From positions 372,001 through 436,000 of the forward strand of contig NZ_JAWDIC010000003.1 in the NCBI RefSeq assembly GCF_032464895.1: DNA of 64,000 nucleotides. The letters run 5' to 3'. The notes beneath the pieces were generated by a model. That model saw nothing but the letters and a program-made list of their open reading frames with translations, was not told the DNA's origin and ran no database searches. Each line of letters starts with the position of its first letter. The stretch's first letter is position 1. The position numbers and the translations under genes were made by a program. Below, piece by piece: positions 1 through 8,860 of this stretch. Source of the stretch: Phycicoccus sp. M110.8. GTDB taxonomy: Bacteria; Actinomycetota; Actinomycetes; Actinomycetales; Dermatophilaceae.

Positions 1-660
1 GAACACCGCGTCGGGGAAGCCGGACTCGGTGTCGATGGTGAACATGACGCCCGAGGAGCCGATGTCCGAGCGGACCATCCGCTGCACCCCGGCCGACAGC
101 GCGACCGCCGCGTGGTCGAAGTCGCTGTGCACCCGGTAGGCGATCGCCCGGTCGTTGTAGAGCGAGGCGAAGACGCGCTTGATGGCCAGCAGGATCGAGT
201 CGATCCCGCGCACGTTGAGGAACGTCTCCTGCTGCCCCGCGAACGACGCGTCCGGCAGGTCCTCCGCCGTGGCGCTGGAGCGCACCGCGAAGCTCACCTC
301 GTCGCCGTGGTCGCCCACCAGCCGCTCGTATGCCGTGCGGATCTCGTCCTCGAGGTCGGCCGGGAACGGCTGCTGCTCGACGGCCTCACGGATCCGGGCG
401 CCCACCTCGGCCAGCGCACGCGTGTCCTCGACGTCGAGGCTGCCGAGCAGGTCGTTGACAGTGTCGACCAGGCCCTCGTGGGCCAGGAACCGCCGGTACG
501 CCTCCGCGGTCGTGGCGAACCCGTCGGGCACCCGCACCCCGGCGGCCGAGAGGTGCTGGACCATCTCGCCGAGGGAGGCGTTCTTGCCGCCGACGGTCTC
601 CACGTCGTCCAGACCGAGGTCTGCGAACCACACGATGTTGGCGGAGTCGTTGCGGGTCAA
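1..660 (-). CDS. ppsA: Phosphoenolpyruvate synthase, N-terminal part (runs off the left edge)
   Basis: The enzyme converts pyruvate, ATP and water to phosphoenolpyruvate, AMP and phosphate in the cytosol, for gluconeogenesis from three-carbon products. The 220 visible residues carry the N-terminal nucleotide-binding fold of the PEP synthase/PPDK family: the opening [20 protein letters not shown] with the [10 protein letters not shown] motif, then [20 protein letters not shown], and [15 protein letters not shown] near the edge. The start is a TTG at 660, chosen because GAAAGGA lies just upstream and no better start fits the conserved N-terminus. It follows ppsR by 32 bases on the same strand, so the pair is probably co-transcribed. 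The phosphohistidine and PEP-binding domains lie outside the window. Identification is confident. Confidence 0.93.
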   Translation of the reverse strand, partial: MTRNDSANIVWFADLGLDDVETVGGKNASLGEMVQHLSAAGVRVPDGFATTAEAYRRFLAHEGLVDTVNDLLGSLDVEDTRALAEVGARIREAVEQQPFPADLEDEIRTAYERLVGDHGDEVSFAVRSSATAEDLPDASFAGQQETFLNVRGIDSILLAIKRVFASLYNDRAIAYRVHSDFDHAAVALSAGVQRMVRSDIGSSGVMFTIDTESGFPDAVF

Positions 661-692
661 GGCGTTCCTTTCGGTGTGCGGCCGGTGCCGCG

Positions 693-1529
693 TCAGCTGG
701 TGGCGGGGAGCTTGCTGCTCTGCATGATGACGGCCGCCATCTCCTCCACCGACATCGAGGCGGAGTTGATGGACGGTATGCGGTGGGCCCGGTACAGCGC
801 CTCGGCGCGGCGCAGCTCGTAGCTGCACTGCGCGAGGGTGGCGTAGGTGGACCCCGGCCGGCGCTCCCCGCGCACCTGGCTGAGGCGGGCGGGCGTCGAC
901 AGCAGGCCGAAGCACCGGTCGACCAGACCGCGCACTGGGCGGGGCAGGCCTCCGGACTCGAAGTCCTCCTCCACCAGCGGGTAGTTGGCGACCTTGATGC
1001 CGTGCTGGAGGGCGAGGTACATCGACGTGGGCGTCTTGCCGCAGCGCGACGGCGCGATGAGGATCAGGTCGGCCGCCTCGAGGTGGCGCAGGCTGGCGCC
1101 GTCGTCGTGCTCCATGGCGTACTCGATCGCCTTCATCCGGGCGTCGTACCGGCGCTGGTCACCGAGGCCGTGCAGGGCAGCCACCCCGTGGGCGGCGTTG
1201 ACGTGCAGCACCCGCTCGATGGTGTCCAGGTGCGAGCCGAACAGGTCGATGAAGGCGGCCTTGGTCTCCTGCAGCGCCATCCGGACGTCGTCGTCGGAGA
1301 CGGTGGAGAACACCAGTGGTGAGACCGACTCGGTGACGGCGGCGTCGAGCTCGGCCACCACCGACCGCGCCTGCTCGACGGTCGTGATGAACGGGAACTT
1401 CCGGCGGACGAACCGCACGGACGGGAACTGCTGGAGCATGAGGTTGCCCAGCGTCTCGGCGGAGATGCCCGTGCCACCGGCGACGAAGAAGACAGGGGTC
1501 GCGGGGGCGTCCTCGCGGGTGGTCTCCAT
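693..1529 (-). CDS. ppsR: PEP synthase regulatory protein (kinase/pyrophosphorylase, DUF299)
   Basis: Members of this family switch PEP synthase (or PPDK) off by ADP-dependent phosphorylation of a threonine and on again by phosphate-dependent dephosphorylation. The 278 residues match the usual length of about 270. Visible marks are the N-terminal [16 protein letters not shown] segment and the P-loop-like [13 protein letters not shown] motif in the C-terminal half. The ATG at 1529 is preceded by GAGGAGG; upstream in-frame residues are low-complexity read-through and were dropped. It lies 32 bases before ppsA, the expected target. Position beside a large uronate block makes sense because that pathway yields pyruvate, but this functional link is inferred. 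Confidence 0.93.
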   Translation of the reverse strand: METTREDAPATPVFFVAGGTGISAETLGNLMLQQFPSVRFVRRKFPFITTVEQARSVVAELDAAVTESVSPLVFSTVSDDDVRMALQETKAAFIDLFGSHLDTIERVLHVNAAHGVAALHGLGDQRRYDARMKAIEYAMEHDDGASLRHLEAADLILIAPSRCGKTPTSMYLALQHGIKVANYPLVEEDFESGGLPRPVRGLVDRCFGLLSTPARLSQVRGERRPGSTYATLAQCSYELRRAEALYRAHRIPSINSASMSVEEMAAVIMQSSKLPATS

Positions 1530-1699
1530 CGTCCTCCTCTCCGGCAGGCGCGCGCCGACGCTGGCGCAGCCGTGGGGCCGATCGTGGCAGCCCGGTCCGG
1601 CCCGGCGCCAGTTGGGTCCCGTCGGGCGCCCCGGCGCACCGTCCGGCATCCGGAAATCCGGCGGCCGGGGGGTTGCGTCCGCCTCGATCCGGCGCATCA

Positions 1700-1717
1700 T
1701 AGGAAAAGCTTTTCCTA
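1700..1717. promoter_or_regulatory. Perfect 18-bp palindrome, likely LacI-type operator for the polygalacturonase gene
   Basis: TAGGAAAAGCTTTTCCTA is a perfect palindrome with a central GC, a form used by some actinobacterial LacI-family regulators. It lies 32 bases before the GH28 start. A possible -35 TTGCGT (1673-1678) and -10 CATCAT (1695-1700) would place it at the transcription start. The LacI gene directly downstream at 3202 is the natural candidate to bind it. The rest of the 1530-1749 spacer shows nothing else I can name. Confidence 0.6.
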
Positions 1718-1749
1718 CCTCTTTCTCCACCAGTGCAAGGGAGCACTCC

Positions 1750-3153
1750 ATGGACACGACCCGTCGCACCTTCCTCCGCGCCACCGCCCTCGGGGCGACC
1801 GCGCTCGGCCTCGGCGGCGTGGGCGTCCCGGCCGCCCTCGCGGACCCCGAGTCCGGCGGGCCGGAGAGCAACCCGTGGGCGCGGGCCAACTACATCAGCG
1901 CCAAGGTCCGCCGCCTGCACTTCCCCGACCGCTGGTTCGACGTCACCGAGTTCGGCGCCGTCGGCGACGGGGGAACCGACTGCACGGCCGCCTTCCGCGA
2001 CGCCATCGCGGCCTGCAACGCGGCGGGCGGGGGTCACGTCCGGGTGCCGTCCGGCGTCTGGGCCACCGGTGCCATCCACCTGCTCAGCAACGTGGACCTG
2101 CACGTCACCGAGGGGGCGAGGATCGCCTTCTCGACCGACCCCTCGGCCTACCTCCCGACGGTCCTCACCCGTTTCGAGGGCACCGAGGCGTACAACTACT
2201 CCCCGCTCATCTACGCCTACCGCCAGCACAACATCGCCGTCACGGGGGGCGGCGTCCTCGACGGCCAGGCGAGCGACGCCAACTGGTGGGCGTGGAAGTC
2301 GACGTCCAACGCCGACAAGGACCGGCTCATCGCGATGGGCGACGCCGGTGTCCCGGTCGAGCAGCGGCAGTTCGGCGGCGGGTACCGCCTGCGCCCGTCC
2401 TTCATCGAGCCGCACACCTGCACCGACGTCGAGATCTCCGGCATCACGATCGTCAACTCCCCCATGTGGGAGGTCCACCCGACGCTCTCCCAGAACGTGC
2501 TCGTCGAGGGCATCACCGTCAACAGCCACGGCCCCAACAACGACGGCTGCGACCCGGAGTGCTCGCGCATGGTCGTGATCCGCGACTGCACCTTCGACAC
2601 GGGGGACGACTGCATCGCCATCAAGTCCGGCAAGAACGCCGACGGGCGCCGGGTCGGCGTCCCGAGCCTGGACATCCTGGTCGAGGACTGCCGGATGGCG
2701 GACGGGCACGGCGGCGTCACCATCGGCAGCGAGATGTCCGGCGGGGCGCGGAACGTCTTCGTCCGCAACTGCGAGATGTCCAGCCCCAACCTCAACATCG
2801 CGCTGCGGTTCAAGACCAACTCCGCCCGCGGGGGCTACATCACGAACTTCCACGCGAAGGACATCACCGTGGGCGAGGTGTCGGGCGCAGCGATCGACGT
2901 GAACTTCTACTACGGCGAGGGCGACGGCTACGACTTCAACCCCAAGGTCTCCGGGATCAACGTCGAGAACATGACAGTGCGCTCGGCCAAGCAGTCGCTC
3001 AACGTCAGCGGCTACCCCGACGACCACATCGTGGGGCTGCACCTCCGCAACGTCGACTTCGGCACGACGACGAAGGCGCCGACGGTCGCCTACGTCGACG
3101 ACGTGACGCTCGTGGACGTCACGGAGAACGGCCGCCCGCTGCAGCTGTCGTAG
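1750..3153 (+). CDS. Secreted GH28 polygalacturonase (Tat substrate)
   Basis: This glycoside hydrolase family 28 enzyme should cut alpha-1,4 bonds in polygalacturonate outside the cell, releasing galacturonate. The 467 residues begin with a twin-arginine signal (TTRRTFLRATALG) and an Ala-rich cut region near residue 31. The right-handed beta-helix carries the family's catalytic set: Asp265 in NNDGCDPE, Asp286-Asp287 in GDDCIAIKSG, His320 in GHGG and the Arg353/Lys355 pair in LRFKT. The NNDGCDPE form is typical of bacterial exo-acting members, so an exo mode is likely but not proven. The start is the ATG at 1750 with AAGGGAG upstream. A perfect palindrome lies just upstream and a LacI gene follows 48 bases after the stop. 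Neighbouring operons break down the product. Confidence 0.92.
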   Translation: MDTTRRTFLRATALGATALGLGGVGVPAALADPESGGPESNPWARANYISAKVRRLHFPDRWFDVTEFGAVGDGGTDCTAAFRDAIAACNAAGGGHVRVPSGVWATGAIHLLSNVDLHVTEGARIAFSTDPSAYLPTVLTRFEGTEAYNYSPLIYAYRQHNIAVTGGGVLDGQASDANWWAWKSTSNADKDRLIAMGDAGVPVEQRQFGGGYRLRPSFIEPHTCTDVEISGITIVNSPMWEVHPTLSQNVLVEGITVNSHGPNNDGCDPECSRMVVIRDCTFDTGDDCIAIKSGKNADGRRVGVPSLDILVEDCRMADGHGGVTIGSEMSGGARNVFVRNCEMSSPNLNIALRFKTNSARGGYITNFHAKDITVGEVSGAAIDVNFYYGEGDGYDFNPKVSGINVENMTVRSAKQSLNVSGYPDDHIVGLHLRNVDFGTTTKAPTVAYVDDVTLVDVTENGRPLQLS

Positions 3154-3201
3154 GCGCGGGACGGCCACTCCGTGCCCCACGCCCTGTGGTCCAATGTCGC
3201 C

Positions 3202-4215
3202 ATGACGAGCGGGGACCGCAGGGCCGGCGGCCGGCGGCGCCCCACCGTCCACGACGTGGCGAGGGCGGCCGGGGTCTCGCCGCCGACCGTCTCGCGCGTC
3301 CTCGCGGGCGGGAAGCCCGTCTCCGCGGAGCTGTCCGAGCGCGTGCGCGCGGCGGCGGCCGAGCTGGGCTACCGCCCCAACCCCGCGGCACAGGTCCTGG
3401 TCAGCGGGCAGCACGGCACCATCGGGGTCGTGCTGCCCGACCTGGCCAACCCGTTCTTCAGCGAGGTCCTCAAGGGCGTCACGTCGGGCGCGGGCCCCAG
3501 CGACACCCAGGTGATGGTCGTCGACGCCGACGAGGACGCCACCCACGAGCACGAAGGTGCCGAGCGGCTCGCGCGGTGGGTGGACGGCCTCGTCCTGTGC
3601 TCGCCGCGCATGCCCGACGCCCAGCTGGCCGCCATCGCCGACACCGGCGTGCCCCTCGTCCTGGTCAACCGGCCGTTCGAGGACGACCGCGTCGACACGG
3701 TGCTCGTCGACTACCACAGCGGGATGGCCGCGCTGGCCGACCACCTGGCCTCGCTCGGCCACCGCCGGGTCGCCTACCTCGCGGGTCCGTCCGGGGCCTG
3801 GTCGGAGCAGGAGCGCGAGCGCGCCCTCCGGGACGCCGGGCCGGCGCTCGACGTCGTCACGATCCCGTGCGGGTCCGGCATGGCCGACGGGCACGCCGTC
3901 ACGGACGAGGCCCTGGGTCACCACCCCACCGCGATCCTGGCGTTCAGCGACTACGTCGCCCTGGGGGTCCTGACCCGGCTGACCGAGCTCGGGGTCGCCG
4001 TGCCGGGCGGGATCTCACTCACCGGCTTCGACGACATCCCGCTGGCCGCCATCGCCGGGCCGGGGCTGACGACGGCCACGGTGCGCAAGCAGGAGATCGG
4101 CGCCCTCGCCTGGCGCCAGCTGCTCGCGCGGATGGACCGCCACCACGAGGCACGGACGACCATCGTCCCTGCCGAGCTGGTGCGCCGCGGGTCGACCGGC
4201 GCGCCGGCGACCTGA
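3202..4215 (+). CDS. LacI-family transcriptional regulator
   Basis: This 337-residue repressor-type protein has the N-terminal helix-turn-helix TVHDVARAAGVSPPTVSRVL, a hinge helix (YRPNPAAQVL) and a periplasmic-binding-protein-like effector domain starting GTIGVVLPDLANPFF. The start is placed at the ATG at 3202, ten codons inside the longest reading frame, because LacI proteins begin shortly before the helix-turn-helix; no strong ribosome site marks either choice. It follows the GH28 gene on the same strand, so it likely controls that gene through the 1700-1717 palindrome, with a pectin-derived sugar as inducer. The effector is inferred. The gene ends 13 bases from the convergent eda stop. 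Confidence 0.9.
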   Translation: MTSGDRRAGGRRRPTVHDVARAAGVSPPTVSRVLAGGKPVSAELSERVRAAAAELGYRPNPAAQVLVSGQHGTIGVVLPDLANPFFSEVLKGVTSGAGPSDTQVMVVDADEDATHEHEGAERLARWVDGLVLCSPRMPDAQLAAIADTGVPLVLVNRPFEDDRVDTVLVDYHSGMAALADHLASLGHRRVAYLAGPSGAWSEQERERALRDAGPALDVVTIPCGSGMADGHAVTDEALGHHPTAILAFSDYVALGVLTRLTELGVAVPGGISLTGFDDIPLAAIAGPGLTTATVRKQEIGALAWRQLLARMDRHHEARTTIVPAELVRRGSTGAPAT

Positions 4216-4228
4216 CCACACCCGCGGG

Positions 4229-4897
4229 TCAGTCGGTCGCGAGCGCCGATGCCTGGGCGGCCAGCTCCGTGACGCGGTCCCACTGCCCGGACCGCACCAG
4301 CTCGGGTGGCGTCACCCAGGAGCCGCCGACGCAGGGAACGTTCGGCAGCGCGAGGTAGTCGCGGGCGTTCGCGGGACCGACGCCGCCCGTGGGGCAGAAC
4401 CTGAGCCCGGGCAGCGGGCCCCTGACCGCGTCGAGGAAGCGGGTGCCCCCGCTCGGCTCGGCCGGGAAGAACTTCACGAGGGCGACGCCGCGCTCGGCCA
4501 GGACCATCACCTCGGTGACGGTCGCAGCACCGGGGACGACGGGCAGCCCGCTGTCCAGGGCCGCGTCGAGCAGCGACGGCGGAGCCCCGGGCAGCACCAG
4601 GAACTGCCCACCGGCCCGGGACACGGCGGCGACCTGCTCGCCCGACGCGACGCTGCCAGCCCCGACGAGCACGTCGGGCACCTCGGCCGCCACGCGCTCG
4701 ATCGAGCCGAGCCCGGCGGGCGTCCGCAGGGTCACCTCCATGACCCGGATGCCGCCGGCGGCCAGCGCCCTCGCGAGCGGGACGGCGTGCTCGACGTCGT
4801 CGAGGACGACGACCGGCACGACGGGCCCGACCGAGAGCAGGACGTGCTCGCCGTCCGGGACCCCCGCGCCGGCGCCCGCCGCGGCCGCCGCGCTCAC
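4229..4897 (-). CDS. eda: 2-dehydro-3-deoxy-phosphogluconate (KDPG) aldolase
   Basis: The enzyme splits 2-keto-3-deoxy-6-phosphogluconate into pyruvate and glyceraldehyde-3-phosphate, the last step of hexuronate breakdown and of the Entner-Doudoroff route. The 222 residues show the class I aldolase features: Glu54 in MEVTLRTP, the Schiff-base Lys142 in LVKFFPAE, and the phosphate-binding CPTGGV motif. The N-terminus is extended by about 20 Ala/Gly-rich residues. The GTG start at 4897 overlaps the previous stop by four bases (GTGA), showing translational coupling. It is the last gene of the eight-gene uronate operon and needs the upstream kdgK product as substrate. Confidence 0.95.
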   Translation of the reverse strand: MSAAAAAGAGAGVPDGEHVLLSVGPVVPVVVLDDVEHAVPLARALAAGGIRVMEVTLRTPAGLGSIERVAAEVPDVLVGAGSVASGEQVAAVSRAGGQFLVLPGAPPSLLDAALDSGLPVVPGAATVTEVMVLAERGVALVKFFPAEPSGGTRFLDAVRGPLPGLRFCPTGGVGPANARDYLALPNVPCVGGSWVTPPELVRSGQWDRVTELAAQASALATD

Positions 4898-6339
4898 AGC
4901 AGCTCCTTGAGCTGGCCGACGAGTGCGTCGCGGAACTCCCTGTTGTCGCGCAGGTCGTCCCCGAAGACCTCGTGCACCCCGAGCAGCCCCTCCGCGACGG
5001 TCACCGGGTCGGAGCCCGTGCCGACGGCCGAGCGCAGCCGTGCGGCCATCGGGTCGTCGAGCGGCAGCGGGCGCCCGTGGGCGTCCTGCCCGCGCGCGAC
5101 GAACGCCATCCACCCGGCCACCGCCAGGGCCGCCCACTGCGGGACCGCTCCGTCCGCCAGGCGGTCGCGCACCGTCCCCAGCAGGCGCACGGGCAGCTTC
5201 TGCGAGCCGTCCATGGCGACCTGCACCGTCGTGTGCCGCAGCGCGGGGTTGGCGAAGCGCTCGAGGACCGTGCGCCCGTATGCCGCGGCGTCGACGCCGG
5301 CGGGCAGGTGCAGCGTCGGCTGCACGTCCTGCGCCATCAGCTCGCGGGCCGCCGCGGCCAGGTCGTCGTCGGCCACCGCCTGCGCGATGGTGTCGTGCCC
5401 GCGCAGGGCGCCGAGGTAGGCCAGCATCGAGTGGGTGCCGTTGAGCATCCGCAGCTTGAGCTGCTCGTAGGGCGCGACGTCCTCGACGAGCTCGGCGCCG
5501 GCGCGCTCCCAGGCCGGGCGGCCAGCGGCGAAGCGGTCCTCGACCACCCACTGCCGGAACGGCTCGGCCACGACCAGCCCCTCGTCGCGGGCGCCGAGCA
5601 GGCGCGCCGCCTCCGCGCGGTCCTCGTCCGTGGTCGCCGGGACGATCCGGTCGACCATGGAGCTGGGGAAGGACACGTGCTGCTCGACGAAGGCAGCGAC
5701 CACGTCGCCCTCCGCGCTCGGCAGAGCGGCGCAGAAGTCGAGGACGAGCCGGCGCACGACCGCACCGTTGTCGGTGAGGTTGTCGCACGGGAGGATCGTG
5801 ACCGGCGCGGCGGACGCCCTCTGGCGTGCCTGCAGTCCCCGCACGAGCTGGCCGACCGTGCTGTGCGCCCCGCCCTCGAGGTCGGCGGCGACCACCTGGT
5901 CCGTGAGGTCCAGGCCTCCGTCAGGGCCGCGGCGGTACCCCTTCTCGGTCACGGTCAGGGTCACGACGCGCACCTGCGGGTCGGCGAGCCGCTCGAGGAG
6001 GAGCGGCCCCTGCTCGCGCGCGAAGAGCACCTCGCTCACCTGGCCCACCACGCGCGCGCTCGACGTCGACGCGCTGCGCTCGAGCACGGCATACAGGTGG
6101 TCCTGCGGGAGCAGCTGCTCGACCACGGCGTTCGACCGCTGGGTGACCCCGCAGATGCCCCAGCCGGCCTCGTCCGCGGCGAGCGCGGCGTCCTCGGTGA
6201 ACACGGCCTGGTGGGCGCGGTGGAACGCGCCGATCCCGAGGTGCACGATGCCGATCCCGGCCGCCAGCTCCGGCGCCGGCGGCAGGCGCAGGCCCGGGGC
6301 GTCGTGGCCCGGCAGGGTCGCGCGGGACAGGCGCCTCAC
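4894..6339 (-). CDS. uxuB: Fructuronate/tagaturonate reductase (mannitol dehydrogenase family)
   Basis: This NAD-dependent long-chain polyol dehydrogenase should reduce fructuronate to mannonate and/or tagaturonate to altronate in the cytosol. The 481 residues show the dinucleotide fold GIVHLGIGAFHRAHQA, then LTVTEKGY, LPCDNLTDNG and FPSSMVDRIVP, and the family's catalytic Lys295-x4-Asn300-x2-His303 in KLRMLNGTH. It overlaps uxaA by GTGA at its start and eda by GTGA at its end. The window has both uxaA and uxuA but only this one reductase, so it may serve both the galacturonate and the glucuronate branch. Sequence alone does not separate UxuB from UxaB; the symbol is therefore provisional. 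Confidence 0.85.
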   Translation of the reverse strand: MRRLSRATLPGHDAPGLRLPPAPELAAGIGIVHLGIGAFHRAHQAVFTEDAALAADEAGWGICGVTQRSNAVVEQLLPQDHLYAVLERSASTSSARVVGQVSEVLFAREQGPLLLERLADPQVRVVTLTVTEKGYRRGPDGGLDLTDQVVAADLEGGAHSTVGQLVRGLQARQRASAAPVTILPCDNLTDNGAVVRRLVLDFCAALPSAEGDVVAAFVEQHVSFPSSMVDRIVPATTDEDRAEAARLLGARDEGLVVAEPFRQWVVEDRFAAGRPAWERAGAELVEDVAPYEQLKLRMLNGTHSMLAYLGALRGHDTIAQAVADDDLAAAARELMAQDVQPTLHLPAGVDAAAYGRTVLERFANPALRHTTVQVAMDGSQKLPVRLLGTVRDRLADGAVPQWAALAVAGWMAFVARGQDAHGRPLPLDDPMAARLRSAVGTGSDPVTVAEGLLGVHEVFGDDLRDNREFRDALVGQLKELL

Positions 6340-7868
6340 AGCACCGCCCCGAGCTGCCACGGCACGAACTCCTCGCCCCCGAGGGCGAGCTCCTCGCTGA
6401 ACGACCGGCGACCCGACGCGGTGTCGAGCAGCAGGTCGTAGACCTTCATGCCCATCTCCTCGAGCGAGACGCCCTCCTCGACGACGGCCGAGCAGTCGAG
6501 GTCGATGTCGCCGGCCATGCGGGTCGCCAGGCTGGAGTTCGTGGCGAGCTTGACGGTCGGCACGGGACGGCTGCCGAAGACCGAGCCGCGGCCCGTCGTG
6601 AAGCAGATGAGGTTGGCCCCGCCGGCGACCATGCCGGTCACCGACACCGGGTCGTAGCCGGGGGTGTCCATGAAGACGAAGCCCGGGCCGGGGATCGGCT
6701 CGGCGTAGCCGCACACGGCGTCGAGCGGGCTGTGGCCGCCCTTGGCGACGGCGCCGAGCGACTTCTCCAGGATGGTGGTGATGCCGCCCTCCTTGTTGCC
6801 GGGCGAGGGGTTGCCGTCGAGGGTCGTGCCCTGCGAGGCGGTGTACTGCTCCCACCAGGCGATGCGGTCCAGCAGCGCCTGTCCCACCTCCGGCCGCACG
6901 GCGCGCTCGGCGAGCATCTGCTCGGCGCCGTACACCTCGGGCGTCTCCCCCAGCACGCTCGTGCCACCCGCCGCGACGAGCAGGTCACTCGCGACCCCGA
7001 GCGCCGGGTTGGCGGTCAGGCCCGAGAACGCGTCGGAGCCGCCGCACTGCAGGCCGAGGACGAGGTGCTCGACCCCGACCTCCTCGCGCCGGGTGCCCCG
7101 CAGGTCGTGGGCCATGCCGCGGACCAGCTTCTCGCCTTGGGCGATCGCGGCCGCGGTGCCGCCGGCGTCCTGGATGGTGAACGACTCGAGCGGGATGTCG
7201 CCGATCTCGAGGTCGGCCATGAGCGCGCTGACGGCATTGACCTCGCAGCCGAGGCCGAGCACCACGAGGGCGCCGATGTTCGGGTGCTGGGCGTAGCCGC
7301 GCAGCGTCCGCTGCAGGACGTCCCAGCCGTCGCCGCGGTTGGCCATGCCGCAGCCCGTGCCGTGGGTGAGCGCGACGACGCCGTCGACACCCTCGCCGTG
7401 CATGGCGGCGACCTCGTCCTCGGTGCGCCGCACGACCTGCCGGGCCACGGTGGCCGAGCAGTTCACCGTGGTGAGCACGCCGACGTAGTTGCGGGTGGCC
7501 ACCGCGCCGGACGGCCTGCGGATCCCCGAGAAGGTCGTGCGCAGGCCGTCGGGCAGCGCGCGTCGGCCCTGGGGGTTCGCACCACCCGAGGCCAGCGAGG
7601 AGGCTCCTTCGGGGATGGCCAGGTTGTGCACGTGCACGTGGTCGCCGGCAGCGACGTCGGCGGTGGTCACGCCGATGACGTGGTCGTACTTGCGCACCAG
7701 GGTGCCCGCCGGCAGGTCGCGCAGCGCCACCTTGTGCCCGCGCGGTATGCCGGTGTGCAGGGTGAGCGGGCTGCCGTCAGGCCCGGGGACGCTGGCGCCG
7801 GGCGCCAGCTCGTCGCGCGCGATGGCGACGTCGTCGCCGGCGGACAGGCGGAGCAGGGGGTCGGTCAT
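6336..7868 (-). CDS. uxaA: Altronate dehydratase
   Basis: UxaA removes water from D-altronate to give 2-keto-3-deoxygluconate in the galacturonate pathway; family members depend on iron or manganese. The 510 residues contain the small N-terminal SAF-like domain (around residues 1-95, with HVHNLAIPEG) followed by the large dehydratase domain with TVNCSATVAR, THGTGCGM, GLQCGGSDAFSGLTANPA and the late CFTTGRGS stretch, all family landmarks. The ATG at 7868 sits in an ATGA overlap with kdgK, and the stop overlaps the reductase start by GTGA. The length is close to the E. coli enzyme. The neighbours supply its substrate and use its product, so the assignment is firm. Confidence 0.93.
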   Translation of the reverse strand: MTDPLLRLSAGDDVAIARDELAPGASVPGPDGSPLTLHTGIPRGHKVALRDLPAGTLVRKYDHVIGVTTADVAAGDHVHVHNLAIPEGASSLASGGANPQGRRALPDGLRTTFSGIRRPSGAVATRNYVGVLTTVNCSATVARQVVRRTEDEVAAMHGEGVDGVVALTHGTGCGMANRGDGWDVLQRTLRGYAQHPNIGALVVLGLGCEVNAVSALMADLEIGDIPLESFTIQDAGGTAAAIAQGEKLVRGMAHDLRGTRREEVGVEHLVLGLQCGGSDAFSGLTANPALGVASDLLVAAGGTSVLGETPEVYGAEQMLAERAVRPEVGQALLDRIAWWEQYTASQGTTLDGNPSPGNKEGGITTILEKSLGAVAKGGHSPLDAVCGYAEPIPGPGFVFMDTPGYDPVSVTGMVAGGANLICFTTGRGSVFGSRPVPTVKLATNSSLATRMAGDIDLDCSAVVEEGVSLEEMGMKVYDLLLDTASGRRSFSEELALGGEEFVPWQLGAVL

Positions 7869-8860
7869 CGAAGGTCCATCTCCTCGACCGGCCGCGTCGC
7901 GGCCAGTGCTGCTCGGGTCTCGGTCAGGGTGGGGACGTGCCCCGTGCCGCCCTGGCCGCCCACGGAGAGGGCGGCGGCGGCCGTGGCGAGGGCGACGGCT
8001 TCGAGCAGGGGGTCGCCCAGCGCGAGGCGGGCGGCGAGGGTGCCGGTGAGGCAGTCGCCGGCACCGGTCTGGTCCACGACCACGGGCGCGGGGACGCCGG
8101 GCACCGCGGTGACGACGCCGGCCTCGGCGACGAGCGCACCCACGGGCCCGCAGGTCAGGACGACCGCACGGGAGCCGAGGCTCGCGACGCGGGCGAGCGC
8201 CTCCTCGGGCGTCGTCCCGGCGTCGGGCCCGAGCAGCTGCTGCACCTCGTCGGGCCAGGAGGGGGTGACGACCTCGGCCAGCGGGGCCAGCTCGCGCAAC
8301 GCCGCTGCCGCCTGTTCCGCGCTGGTCAGGCGCGGGCGGAAGTTCGGGTCGTAGACGAAACGGCGCGCGAGCGTGGCGGCCCGGCGGACGGTCTCCGCGA
8401 GCGTCGGCGAGACGGCACACGCCACCCCACTGCCCACGACGACCCCGGCAGACCGGAGGAGGTCCTCGTCGAGGTCGTCGACCGACAGCAGCGAGCCGGC
8501 ACTGCCCCGGCGCACGTAGGTGAACTGCCTGGCGCCGTCCGGGTCGGCGTGGGTGAGGTAGAGGCCGTGCTGGCCGGGTGCGCGGACCAGGGCCGAGGTG
8601 TCGACCCCCAGTTCGCGCACCCGCTCCACCAGGGCGTCGCCGAGCTCGTCGTCCGGCACCCTGGCGAGCAGGACGGTGTGTGCGCCGGCCGCCGCAGCCG
8701 CCGCGGCCGCGTTGAGGGCGTCGCCGGAGAAGCCCATGCGCAAGGTGGCGCCGGAGCCGAGCGGCTCGAGGGAGGAGAGCTCGACGAGCACCTCGCCGAG
8801 GACCACGACGTCCGTTGCCGGCCCGGCATACCCGCTGCCCGAGGGCGAGGTGTCGCTCAC
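7865..8860 (-). CDS. kdgK: 2-dehydro-3-deoxygluconate kinase (PfkB family)
   Basis: KdgK phosphorylates 2-keto-3-deoxygluconate to KDPG with ATP, joining the altronate and mannonate branches. The 331 residues have the PfkB ribokinase fold: the substrate-binding FSGDALNAA segment near residue 44, YDPNFRPRL at 170-178 and the DQTGAGDCLTG signature with catalytic Asp269. KDPG aldolase lies downstream in the same operon, which picks out this sugar acid among PfkB substrates. The GTG at 8860 overlaps the upstream permease stop by GTGA, and the stop overlaps uxaA by ATGA. The Ala-run around residues 49-60 (AAAAAAAA) is unusual but lies in a helix of the fold. Confidence 0.9.
   Translation of the reverse strand: MSDTSPSGSGYAGPATDVVVLGEVLVELSSLEPLGSGATLRMGFSGDALNAAAAAAAAGAHTVLLARVPDDELGDALVERVRELGVDTSALVRAPGQHGLYLTHADPDGARQFTYVRRGSAGSLLSVDDLDEDLLRSAGVVVGSGVACAVSPTLAETVRRAATLARRFVYDPNFRPRLTSAEQAAAALRELAPLAEVVTPSWPDEVQQLLGPDAGTTPEEALARVASLGSRAVVLTCGPVGALVAEAGVVTAVPGVPAPVVVDQTGAGDCLTGTLAARLALGDPLLEAVALATAAAALSVGGQGGTGHVPTLTETRAALAATRPVEEMDLR

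Noticed and set aside
1159-4358. Long open frames on the strand opposite or in shifted frames across the GH28 and LacI genes (over 900 codons each)
   Set aside because: They are Arg/Pro/Gly/Asp-rich antisense or shifted readings typical of GC-rich DNA and match no family, while the GH28 and LacI proteins carry complete motifs.
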